Shown: in pieces, positions 46,786 to 54,256 of the stretch
How positions within the stretch are numbered: position 1 is the stretch's first letter
Layout: every line of letters begins with the position of its first letter
Notes under the pieces: model-generated
The model's database searches: none
The model's input: only the letters and a program-made list of their open reading frames with translations
What the model was told of the DNA's origin: nothing
Program-made: the position numbers and the translations under genes
Source: Companilactobacillus kimchii DSM 13961 = JCM 10707
GTDB lineage: Bacteria > Bacillota > Bacilli > Lactobacillales > Lactobacillaceae
Assembly: GCF_001435445.1 (NCBI RefSeq)
Contig: NZ_AZDH01000017.1
Location: 164,936 to 228,935 of the forward strand
Length of the DNA stretch: 64,000 bases
Direction of reading: 5' to 3'

Positions 46786-47451
46786 ATGAAAAAGATATTA
46801 ATATTGGAAGCAAATGAAAAAATTGCTCGAATTGTTGAACAAAGATTATTAAATAATAAGGACTTTGACTTAACTTTACTATTGAGAAATTCTACTAGAT
46901 TGAAGTGGTTGGAATCCGCCGATAATATGACCAATCATAGATAGAAGTGTTGGTGATACAAGACTTCTGTAATCTCTAATGAAAGAGATGAATATTGTCT
47001 ATGCTAATCTTAATAGTAGTATGGGGAGCAATGGGTAAAGAATATCGTCGAATTAATGAAAGTTTCAGATGTAAAAGATTTAATCTGGATAACTGGATTC
47101 GGCCTTTACCATAAAGTTCTTGACCCATTTGGAACATGGGTTGAAAATTACGTTGGTCATAAATCTAAAGAAGATACTAGAAGAGCAGCTAGAATCATCG
47201 AAAGTAGTGATTTAAACTATACGATTATTCATGCAGCTTATATGACAAATGACGGAGAAATTGATTATGAGTTAACCAAAAAAGGTGATTAAATTAAAGG
47301 AACGATGATTTCTAGAGCAAGTATTGTCAATATTTGTTATAAAAATTATAAAAAATCCAAAGAAAAATACTCTAATGAAAGTTTTGGAATCAGTAAACCT
47401 AGAGCAGATGATATGTTAAATAAAATCAGAGAACTGGAACACGATATTTAA
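46786..47451 (+). pseudogene. NAD(P)H-binding oxidoreductase, disrupted paralogue of 58397
   Basis: It aligns along its length with the intact gene at 58397-59056: KKILILEANEKIARIVEQRL against KKVLILGAYGKIARIVEKRL, then LIWITGFGLYHKVLDPFGTW, SKEDTRRAARIIE and ISKPRADDMLNKIRELEHDI. The NAD-binding glycines of GxxGxIA are replaced (EANEKIA). Stops and frameshifts occur near 46940, 47040 and 47290. It closes the decayed cluster and is followed by a terminator. Confidence 0.85.
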
Positions 47452-47452
47452 A

Positions 47453-47494
47453 AAGAGATTCGATAAGCAGAATAACTTATCGAATCTCTTTTAC
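47453..47494 (+). terminator. Terminator after the decayed oxidoreductase cluster
   Basis: Stem AAAGAGATTCGATAAG/CTTATCGAATCTCTTT with loop CAGAATAA and TTTT behind. Confidence 0.8.
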
Positions 47495-47713
47495 TTTTAG
47501 AAGGTTTGAAAATTGAAAATCCAAAGATTACCTTCAATCTTTGAATAATTTTGCAGCTTGATAAAATATGTCCTTTTTATATTAGTAGCATCTGAAACAT
47601 ATGTTTAAGTTATTAGGGTTCCCTGGAAAGAAGGAGTTGTTATAATTCATTATTCAAAAAATCCCTTTAAAGGGATATAATTCAACTTATAAAGCGAATG
47701 GAGTACGACAGTT

Positions 47714-48970
47714 ATGAATAATGATTGGGACTTACTATTACAGGACCAAAATAAGACAAATTCAGAACAAGAAGAAAACTCTAATTACCAAAAACACTTA
47801 ATGTACAATCAAGAATTACTAAAACTTGAGCAAAAAAGAATCTCACAGGATTATCAACATAGTTTTGAGGGTCTTCAACAAGCAATTGCTGATCGGAACG
47901 ATTTAGCATCAAATGCTTATAAATTAGGTAAAACTGCCGGTAATATGGAACAGCTCGTTCAGAAGTATTCGGGTGAATTTGATAGTGCAACGGGGCTTGA
48001 GAAAAAGGATTTTGTATTTTTATTTTTAGCCACGTCTTTACAGGTAATCAGACAATATTTGCTGACAGGAAATGTAGAGTGGGATAAAGCCAGTCGTCCT
48101 AATGACAAACAGGCAGCCGGCAATCATTCCTATAATCGAGACTTACGAGGTGAAGGTTATTACAAAACAACCGTTTCTGAAATTCTTTCCAACCCAGTAC
48201 CGTTCGATACGCAGAACAATTCTGCAAGTTTTGGAATCAACATGGGTGGCGGTAAGGGACACCGATATCATACATTAGGTCACGATCCGATTTTCGGCTG
48301 GATATTTGGAACTGCGAATATTGCCACAAGAACGATAACACTTTCGAATTTCGTTGAATCGTATCATATCAAATATGGTGTATTTGGTAATGGATTAAGA
48401 CAGAATGACTATTTCAGTAACAGGGCAGATACGAGTAAAGTTTTGAAATATGGACTGGTAGAACCGTTTGAACATATAAGTAATGGGATTTTAGGAGCAT
48501 CTCTTTTTATGGAAGCTAAACATCTACGAAGTGACGTGTATTCTAAACAATCATTATCTATACCATTTTTGTCTGAGATTAATCCACAATTTGCAGAAAA
48601 AGCTGGCGACTATGGAATTGATTTTGCCAACTTCTTATCAGTATCAAAACAAGCAACTTATTCGTTAGTCATTAACTATATAATTGCATTTATACATAGG
48701 TTAATGTTCAATCCAGACAAAGATATCAGTGAAGAGTTGTATAAGGTAAGAACCCAAAAGATCATTTCTTATTCTAATATCATAGCAAGTACGAGCAATG
48801 TTCTGTTTGTAGCAATATCTTCATTCTGTGGGGTAAACAATATAAAGGATCTGGACATAGGTGGGTTAATTGTAACCATTGGGACTGTATTACGGAATTC
48901 TAAAGTACAGGAAGATATTTATCAGGAATTTATGCAAAATAAATTATATAAAGAAATTATGGGGTATTAA
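47714..48970 (+). CDS. Uncharacterised protein with His-rich HRYHTLGHDP motif
   Basis: A 418-residue protein not recognised as any named family. Residues 1-65 are polar and helical (Gln/Glu-rich). The centre has a striking motif GHRYHTLGHDPIFGWIFG with H183, H186, H190 and D191, followed by TANIATRTITL. This clustering looks like a metal-binding or catalytic site, but that is inference. The C-terminal third has hydrophobic segments (YSLVINYIIAFIHRLMF near 313; IIASTSNVLFVAISSF near 350; IGGLIVTIGTVL), so membrane attachment is possible. The next gene begins two bases after its stop. The neighbourhood (Gabija, recombinases, dead toxin-antitoxin) suggests a defense or mobile-element function. 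Confidence 0.75.
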   Translation: MNNDWDLLLQDQNKTNSEQEENSNYQKHLMYNQELLKLEQKRISQDYQHSFEGLQQAIADRNDLASNAYKLGKTAGNMEQLVQKYSGEFDSATGLEKKDFVFLFLATSLQVIRQYLLTGNVEWDKASRPNDKQAAGNHSYNRDLRGEGYYKTTVSEILSNPVPFDTQNNSASFGINMGGGKGHRYHTLGHDPIFGWIFGTANIATRTITLSNFVESYHIKYGVFGNGLRQNDYFSNRADTSKVLKYGLVEPFEHISNGILGASLFMEAKHLRSDVYSKQSLSIPFLSEINPQFAEKAGDYGIDFANFLSVSKQATYSLVINYIIAFIHRLMFNPDKDISEELYKVRTQKIISYSNIIASTSNVLFVAISSFCGVNNIKDLDIGGLIVTIGTVLRNSKVQEDIYQEFMQNKLYKEIMGY

Positions 48971-48972
48971 TA

Positions 48973-50457
48973 ATGGGATTTTTTTTCAATAAAAATAAGA
49001 AAAAATACAATCAAGGTTTAAAAGATGGTGCAAAGCCATTTGAAGATAAATTTAATAATCTGGGAAACGAAATATCCGAGAATTCCAAACAAATATCACA
49101 GAAAATGAATCAGGTTGATAACAATGTTCAAAGAGCTGATGCAGTTTCTCAAGCGAATGCCATGAATATTGCAGCAATAAATGAAAACTTTGAATCTACC
49201 AACAAAAATATCCAACGAACTGGAAAAAATGTAGTAACAATTATACAAAATCTATCAGATGCTCAAAAAAAAGAACTTTTTCAATTGGACTCTCAATATA
49301 GTGTTCTCAAGCTTTCTACAACTGAACGTCAATTTCTAATTGGATATTTATTTACGTATAGCCAAGAGTTTGACCTCAATGGGCTTCAGAAGAAATATGT
49401 AAGCGATTTGATGAAATACTTACAGGTGTCAGAACCACAAATTGGTGTAAAACTCGATTCCATTGACAATATTGAAAGTTTGACAACTCAAAAAATAATT
49501 TTGGAAATTGTTATGGAGTATTGTTACTTAAATAATTTTGAACTTCCAAATGAAGAGGTTTTTGATTTGTTTAGTATAACCAAAAGAAATAAAGCTGAAT
49601 TAAGCGAAGATTTACAGAGAATGGTGGAAACCATTGGAGTAGAGGGGCTTGCAGAACGTTACGAATTCCAACAGAGCCAACTATTAGATGAAAAAATAAG
49701 TCAAATGAATCAAAAGAATCAAGAAGAACAAGCAAGAATAGAGGAACAAAAGAGAGACCTTGATAAAAAGCTGGCACAGCAACAATTAGAAGATGAAGAA
49801 AGAAGAAAACAAAGGGAAATAGAAAGCAAACAGGAGTTTGATCAGATCAAAAAGATGCTACTCGCAAAGGTTAGCGGATATACCGATTCATATTTTAACC
49901 CATCAAAGTCGAGTAGGGTTTATGCTGGTATAACTACAGAAGATACTTCGATGATTGAATACCGTTTTAAAAATAATGATTATAAAGAATTTACTTTTGA
50001 CGAAGGTGATTCTCCGTCTAATTTTATTTGGGGAGTATATGGGGATTTCCTAATTTATGCAGATAGCAAAATATATTGGAACGAAACTATTGGAACGCAT
50101 GATGAAAGGGTATTGAAGCAAATTAAGGAACGTGAAGGAAGTAAGGAGATTGTAATCACCGGAAAGACTCATCAGGAAAATAATTATGGAGAAACTTTAT
50201 CAGGGCAAGATTTAATTGATTTGATTAATGATAGAGACAAGAAAAATGAGTATTATGAAGATGATTCGGAGGAATCATCTGGATATTTAATCACCACATT
50301 ACAATCGGGCAATTATATTACAATTTCTTCCGATTATAGTAACATTCATGAAAGTATTTTCGGTAAATATACATTTGAAGAAAAATCAACAGAAGTTGCT
50401 CGAGTATTGATGGATATCGGGAAATCAATTAATAACTATTATGGTAATAAACATTAG
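48973..50457 (+). CDS. Uncharacterised coiled-coil protein, partner of the preceding gene
   Basis: A 494-residue soluble protein. The basic N-terminus (FFNKNKKKYNQGLKDG) is followed by a helical region to about residue 95. A globular alpha-helical segment (TERQFLIGYLFTYSQEFDLN, about 110-200) looks somewhat like TerB-type helical domains. A long charged coiled coil covers about 226-295 (QEEQARIEEQKRDLDKKLAQ). The C-terminal 190 residues look like a mixed alpha/beta domain (SSRVYAGITTEDTSMIEYRF; TTLQSGNYITISSDYS). No enzyme motif is visible. The two-base gap to the gene before shows tight coupling, so the two proteins probably act as a pair. Confidence 0.75.
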   Translation: MGFFFNKNKKKYNQGLKDGAKPFEDKFNNLGNEISENSKQISQKMNQVDNNVQRADAVSQANAMNIAAINENFESTNKNIQRTGKNVVTIIQNLSDAQKKELFQLDSQYSVLKLSTTERQFLIGYLFTYSQEFDLNGLQKKYVSDLMKYLQVSEPQIGVKLDSIDNIESLTTQKIILEIVMEYCYLNNFELPNEEVFDLFSITKRNKAELSEDLQRMVETIGVEGLAERYEFQQSQLLDEKISQMNQKNQEEQARIEEQKRDLDKKLAQQQLEDEERRKQREIESKQEFDQIKKMLLAKVSGYTDSYFNPSKSSRVYAGITTEDTSMIEYRFKNNDYKEFTFDEGDSPSNFIWGVYGDFLIYADSKIYWNETIGTHDERVLKQIKEREGSKEIVITGKTHQENNYGETLSGQDLIDLINDRDKKNEYYEDDSEESSGYLITTLQSGNYITISSDYSNIHESIFGKYTFEEKSTEVARVLMDIGKSINNYYGNKH

Positions 50458-50534
50458 TATAAATAAGACTAAAGAATGTATAATCAACAATAAAGTACAG
50501 ATATCTCCATCTTTAAGAGTGTGGAGGTCAAAAA

Positions 50535-50654
50535 TTGGGATGGATTAACGAAAGCGGTAACTCAAACTATACTATTATTCCATACTATCTATATGACAAG
50601 CTTAATAGACGACAAGTACCTGTAACATGCTTTTTACATGATAGGAAATTATAA
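50535..50654 (+). CDS. Possible 39-residue small protein
   Basis: A TTG-initiated 39-codon frame with a strong ribosome binding site (GGAGGT, 50523-50528) six bases before the start. The peptide begins with GWINESGNSNYTIIPYYLYD and ends VPVTCFLHDRKL. A -10-like TATAAT lies at 50479. It could be a small third gene of the preceding operon or a leftover end of another gene. The ribosome binding site is the main support. Confidence 0.35.
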   Translation: MGWINESGNSNYTIIPYYLYDKLNRRQVPVTCFLHDRKL

Positions 50655-50725
50655 TTATTAATGATATTCTATTTCTTATGAATAATTAAATTAACCAATA
50701 ATCTGCAATCAGCACCTTAACTTTC

Positions 50726-50778
50726 AATAGAGCCCCCACAAGCCAGTGTAATTTAGCCTGTGAGGGCTCTATTTTTTT
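50726..50778. terminator. Strong terminator upstream of the recombinase end
   Basis: Stem AATAGAGCCCCCACAAGC/GCCTGTGAGGGCTCTATT with two wobble pairs, then eight T residues. It closes the rightward two-gene operon. Confidence 0.8.
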
Positions 50779-50869
50779 ACTTAAACGAAGTAACTAAGTG
50801 TATTTATTCAGAAAAAAGCTGCCCTATATACGAGGAAAATAAATTCTTTCCAAATTTAATCAAACATAA

Positions 50870-51457
50870 TTATCCGAAATCAATCTGATCAAGCATTGCT
50901 TCACGTGATTCTTGATCAAGTCCCAAATATGCCAAGGTCATCTGCTGGCTACTATGGTTCAATAGTCTCATCACTAAACCAATATTGTAATTAGATTGAA
51001 CATAAACACGATAAGCACCAGTCTTTCTCATCGTATGTGTACCGAGATAATTAATATTCAATAAATCACCAGTCTTTGCCATCACTTTATAAAACTGTTT
51101 TTCAGTTATATGTCGTTCCGGTCGTTGCATTGACGGGAACAGCCATTCAGAATTTACTTTATTTTCTAACAACCATTTCTGATAAATTAATAAATCACGA
51201 GTAATAGGTTTCAAATATAAGGTATTGGGTTTTCCAGTTTTTTTATCGTGAATAAAGGCCGTTTTCTTTAACTCATCATACTTGTCAAAAACATCGTCGT
51301 ACTTCAGAGCCAAAACGTCAGAGACTCGGAGTAGGGTAGCTTTGCCAGTTTGAAAGATCGTATAATTTCTGCGTCCATATTTAAAATTTCGTAATAAGGT
51401 ATCTTGAACTTCACTTAAAATGTTGCTGTCTTTAATTGGTAAAACTAATTGCTTCAT
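50870..51457 (-). CDS. Tyrosine recombinase/integrase, short catalytic-domain form
   Basis: A 195-residue recombinase starting at ATG 51457 (GGAG five bases upstream; an in-frame TTG at 51472 would add five residues). It holds only the catalytic domain, without the N-terminal core-binding domain of XerC/D or phage integrases. Numbered from the TTG, the active residues are R49 (LLRVSD), H146 and R149 (THTMRKTG), H173 (NHSS) and nucleophile Y182 (LAYLG). Short relatives of this type include the FimB/FimE-like invertase group and other site-specific recombinases in lactobacilli. A dead copy lies at 43697-44227. Confidence 0.88.
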   Translation of the reverse strand: MKQLVLPIKDSNILSEVQDTLLRNFKYGRRNYTIFQTGKATLLRVSDVLALKYDDVFDKYDELKKTAFIHDKKTGKPNTLYLKPITRDLLIYQKWLLENKVNSEWLFPSMQRPERHITEKQFYKVMAKTGDLLNINYLGTHTMRKTGAYRVYVQSNYNIGLVMRLLNHSSQQMTLAYLGLDQESREAMLDQIDFG

Positions 51458-51540
51458 CATTTCTCCATTCAAAACAATTGATAGTGGTTTTAGAAGTCAA
51501 TCGCTTAAAATACCGGTTTAATAGGCTTCTCTATCATAGG

Positions 51541-51574
51541 GGGGTATTATTTAGCATATTTAATAAATAACCCC
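51541..51574. repeat. Imperfect inverted repeat upstream of the recombinase gene
   Basis: GGGGTATTATTTA and TAAATAACCCC form a hairpin with one two-base bulge. A related palindrome (AGGGGTTATTT/AAATAGCCCCT) follows at 51620-51648. The pair lies in the recombinase control region and could be binding or crossover sites. Confidence 0.4.
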
Positions 51575-51618
51575 TAGGTATTAATTGTAATTTTTTCAGC
51601 TTGCTACGTCAATGTTTT

Positions 51619-51654
51619 ACAGGGGTTATTTCTTACAAATAGCCCCTGTTTTTG
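51619..51654 (+). terminator. Terminator-like hairpin between the recombinase and the dead toxin-antitoxin locus
   Basis: A 13-bp stem ACAGGGGTTATTT/AAATAGCCCCTGT with five-base loop and TTTTT on the plus strand. No gene on this strand ends just before it, so it may have another role. Confidence 0.5.
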
Positions 51655-51771
51655 TCAGAAAAAGGTGATTTTAGTGAATCTTAATTCTACGGTCCAGTTC
51701 ATTCTTTTAATGACCAACTATACATTCTTGTTTCGTAGAACGCGTCTGTCAGCATCGATAATTTTGAACAA

Positions 51772-51794
51772 TAAAAAAGACCCATCAGGGTCTT
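51772..51794 (-). terminator. Terminator of the yefM-yoeB remnant
   Basis: On the minus strand AAGACCC/GGGTCTT with loop TGAT and eight T residues, just after the yoeB-like stop codon. Confidence 0.65.
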
Positions 51795-51799
51795 CAGAA

Positions 51800-51968
51800 C
51801 TAATAATGATAACGACACTGGATAATAATAATAGAATCTTTCGTTACAGTATAAACAATATTATCGATTATTTTATTTAAAGCTTTTAGAGCTTTACGAT
51901 CTTGCTTTTACCGATACTGATAATTCGAAAGGGCGTTTTATAGTGAGACTTACTCGATTAATTTTCAT
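51800..51968 (-). pseudogene. YoeB-like toxin, disrupted
   Basis: From ATG 51968 the frame begins KINRVSLTIKRPFE. A frame change then gives NYQYR, a stop, and KQDRKALKALNKIIDNI, which matches the YoeB pattern DYQYWQKQDKKTLKRINKLI. The rest ends after about 25 unrelated residues, and the conserved ribosome-site residues near the C-terminus (RIDEKHRLVY) are missing. The gene has a frameshift, an internal stop and a truncated end, so it makes no active mRNA interferase. Its ATG overlaps the original antitoxin stop. Confidence 0.65.
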
Positions 51969-52237
51969 GGGAGAGTTTATCCCATTCTTTTTTGAAAGCG
52001 TCTTTAAGTCATCTCTTCCGAGTTGATCTAAAGATTCATTTAAGTTTTTCCTATTCGACTCAGTGCCAAACAAATATATTGTTTCCTTCCAAGATTCATA
52101 CTCTTTTTCCGACATAATTACTACATTTCGATTTCTGGGTTTAGTAATAATTACATGATCATCATAATCTACTACATCATCAGTTATTTTTTTAAATTTT
52201 TTCTTGCTTCTGAAATATTAGTTACAGTAATTGCCAT
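51958..52237 (-). pseudogene. YefM/Phd-type antitoxin, frameshifted
   Basis: ATG 52237 (after AAAAGGAGC) starts AITVTNISEARKNLKK and stops in an A7 tract. One base back, the reading continues as ITDDVVDYDDHVIITKPRNR, VVIMSEKEYESWKETIYLFG, NRKNLNESLDQL, a classic YefM core. A second shift near 52010 is needed to reach the natural end (AFKKEWDKLSHEN, stop at 51958). TGTGTACTAAATATTGCACA at about 52286-52305 upstream resembles a YefM operator palindrome. The pair is a dead toxin-antitoxin locus. Confidence 0.7.
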
Positions 52238-52760
52238 TATATAAGCTCCTTTTCACGAAATAATATAATATTCTTCATAAGAAGTGTGCAATATTTAGTA
52301 CACATAGTCAAAATATAGTATTTATAAAAAAGGCCACCCTAAAAATCATTAAAGGATAGTCTTCAAAGCTATATTTATTTAAACTGTCTCTTTTTCTAAT
52401 ATGGATATAGAAAAGAAGAAACATATTAACAAAGAGCTTTTCATGCTTCAAGCATATTATTTATGTAAAGTAAATCCCACTTAGGGTTAGGCAATTGCTT
52501 CATTAAGTAAGGATGCTTATTTTAAATTAAACTGTCACATTTATTTCTTTTAGTCTTTAAAGTTGAACAAAACTCGTTTGTATATCTTAAACTTTAACGG
52601 ACTTGTAATCTTAACAGATTACAAAAATGATATTCTTTTCTTCCCAAATCTAGGAGAGAAACATATGAGTAAAAGAGGTCTTATGCTCTTAGCACATTGT
52701 TATAGTATCACCACTGCATAACAGATCAAATAATTAAGAATAGACAGGATGAATATATCA
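52238..52760. other. Intergenic region with two related short stretches
   Basis: About 520 bases without a supported large gene. Two stretches resemble each other: AGAAACATATTAACAAAGAG and on (52420-52475), and GAGAAACATATGAGTAAAAG and on (52655-52710). The second has a good ribosome binding site (AGGAGAG) and an 18-codon frame (MSKRGLMLLAHCYSITTA, 52665-52721). The first lacks a start codon. They may be leader peptides or cut-off gene starts. The rest shows no feature beyond the operator-like palindrome near 52290. Confidence 0.4.
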
Positions 52761-53639
52761 TCATCCATTAAGTGAAGCCCGTAGTCTCTTTACAAACAAT
52801 TGATCAACTTTCGATAAAACAGTATTCTTCTTCCAAACTACAGTAATAGGTTCAGTTATCTTTGGTTTTAGTGGTCTAAAGGTAAGTACTTTACTATCGT
52901 TATCACTTAAAAGGTGATCGAACGTCAACATATATGAATGACTACTTTCCACCAATAGTTCAGCATTAAAAGATAGGGTAAAGGTACCCATAATATTCAT
53001 CTTAGGGCCAAGATTTCCCCACCAATTATCAAAACTGTTATTTGTCTTTGCCTGTGAAGAAATCAGGATAGGTAATCCCAATAAATCTTTCGGAGTTACA
53101 AATTCTTTAGTAGCTAATAGAGCGTCTTGACGCATAATCACACCCCATTGATCTATTTCAGGAATTTGTAAATAATTAAAGTTGCTTAAATCACGTTCTC
53201 CCATGAACACAGCGAAGTCCAGCGTACCACTGTTTAATTTACTCTCCATTTCATTGGCATCCCCACTAATTAAATGAACTTTAACATCAGGATAGTCTTG
53301 ATTAATACTTCCCATAACGTCAATAATTCGTTTCATTCCAACACTTTCACCAGCACCAATTGTTAAATCACCGCCAATCACTTGATCAGTCAAGATATTC
53401 GCAGTGGTCTTATCTGCCAAATCAACAATTTCACTAGCTTTCGAACGAAGATATTCGCCTTCAGATGTTAAAGTTATTTGTCTATGTCCGCGGATAAATA
53501 ATTGAGCACCCAATTCATTTTCTAAATCTGATAATTGTTTAGAAAGTGCCGGTTGGGAGATAAGCAGTTTATCTGCTGCTTTAGTAATATTCTTCTCTTG
53601 AACAACAGCCAAGAAATATCGTAAAACTCGTAATTCCAT
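52761..53639 (-). CDS. LysR-family transcriptional regulator
   Basis: A 292-residue regulator. The winged helix-turn-helix is at residues 1-60 (LRYFLAVVQEKNITKAADKL, LLISQPALSKQLSDLE). The substrate-binding domain runs from about 90 to the end. It is divergent from the acetyltransferase-SDR-hydrolase cluster at 53750 with a 110-base control region, the usual LysR layout, so it probably controls that cluster. The inducer is unknown. Confidence 0.92.
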   Translation of the reverse strand: MELRVLRYFLAVVQEKNITKAADKLLISQPALSKQLSDLENELGAQLFIRGHRQITLTSEGEYLRSKASEIVDLADKTTANILTDQVIGGDLTIGAGESVGMKRIIDVMGSINQDYPDVKVHLISGDANEMESKLNSGTLDFAVFMGERDLSNFNYLQIPEIDQWGVIMRQDALLATKEFVTPKDLLGLPILISSQAKTNNSFDNWWGNLGPKMNIMGTFTLSFNAELLVESSHSYMLTFDHLLSDNDSKVLTFRPLKPKITEPITVVWKKNTVLSKVDQLFVKRLRASLNG

Positions 53640-53749
53640 TTATTTTTCCTTCTATAACTTTTATTTATGTTTATCTATATCTTAGAAGTATTTCACATAG
53701 ATGGCAAATGCTTTTATACTATAGTCATTCAGTTGAAAGGAGCAATTAA

Positions 53750-54256
53750 ATGACATGTCAAACTGACCTGTTTAAGGTTGACCAACGATTAGTTGAACAG
53801 AATCAACGTTTACTGCAACATCTAAATACTGGTCGAACTTGTTCCCGCGAAACTAATCAATTGCTAAGTGAGATATTCGGTTATCAATTGGATTCCACTA
53901 ATGATATTAGATTACCATTTCATACCGATTATGGTCGCAATATAAAGCTTGGAAAAAATATTTTTATTAATTGTGATGTAACCATGATCGATATCGGAAC
54001 TATCAAAATCGGGGACAATGTAATTATTGGTCCTAATACAACTTTGCTGACAACGGATTACTCTACTAAGTCTGAAAAGAAACCCATCGTAATTGAAAAG
54101 GGAGCTAATATTGGTGGACACGTAACTGTTTTACCTGGTGTCACTATTGGTAAAGAAGCTACCGTTATTGCTGGCTCAGTTGTTACCACAGATGTTGCCG
54201 CCAATAGTGTTGTCACTGGTAATCCTGCAAAAGTTATAAATAAAGGAGAAAAATAG
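53750..54256 (+). CDS. Hexapeptide-repeat O-acetyltransferase-like protein
   Basis: A 168-residue left-handed beta-helix protein of the maltose/galactoside acetyltransferase group. Hexapeptide turns are clear (IKIGDNVIIGPNTTLLTTD; GANIGGHVTVLPGVTIGKEA; VVTGNPAKVI). The N-terminal helical segment is short compared with the usual 185-200 residues. The catalytic histidine, normally in a THP motif after the coil, is not found. The sequence reads LLTTDYSTKSEKKP, with Tyr at about that position. It may use another residue or be inactive. It overlaps nothing but ends directly before the ATG of the SDR gene, so both are cotranscribed. Confidence 0.85.
   Translation: MTCQTDLFKVDQRLVEQNQRLLQHLNTGRTCSRETNQLLSEIFGYQLDSTNDIRLPFHTDYGRNIKLGKNIFINCDVTMIDIGTIKIGDNVIIGPNTTLLTTDYSTKSEKKPIVIEKGANIGGHVTVLPGVTIGKEATVIAGSVVTTDVAANSVVTGNPAKVINKGEK

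Noticed and set aside
51665-51880. A 71-codon plus-strand frame that looked like a holin-like type I toxin with antisense terminator
   Set aside because: The supposed antisense RNA terminator and most of the frame are explained by the yefM-yoeB remnant on the minus strand. The peptide is not hydrophobic enough.
52180-52215. A AAA AAA slippery heptamer directly before a stop in the YefM-like frame, suggesting programmed -1 frameshifting
   Set aside because: The same locus carries a second frameshift and a ruined toxin gene, so a simple indel in the A tract is more likely.
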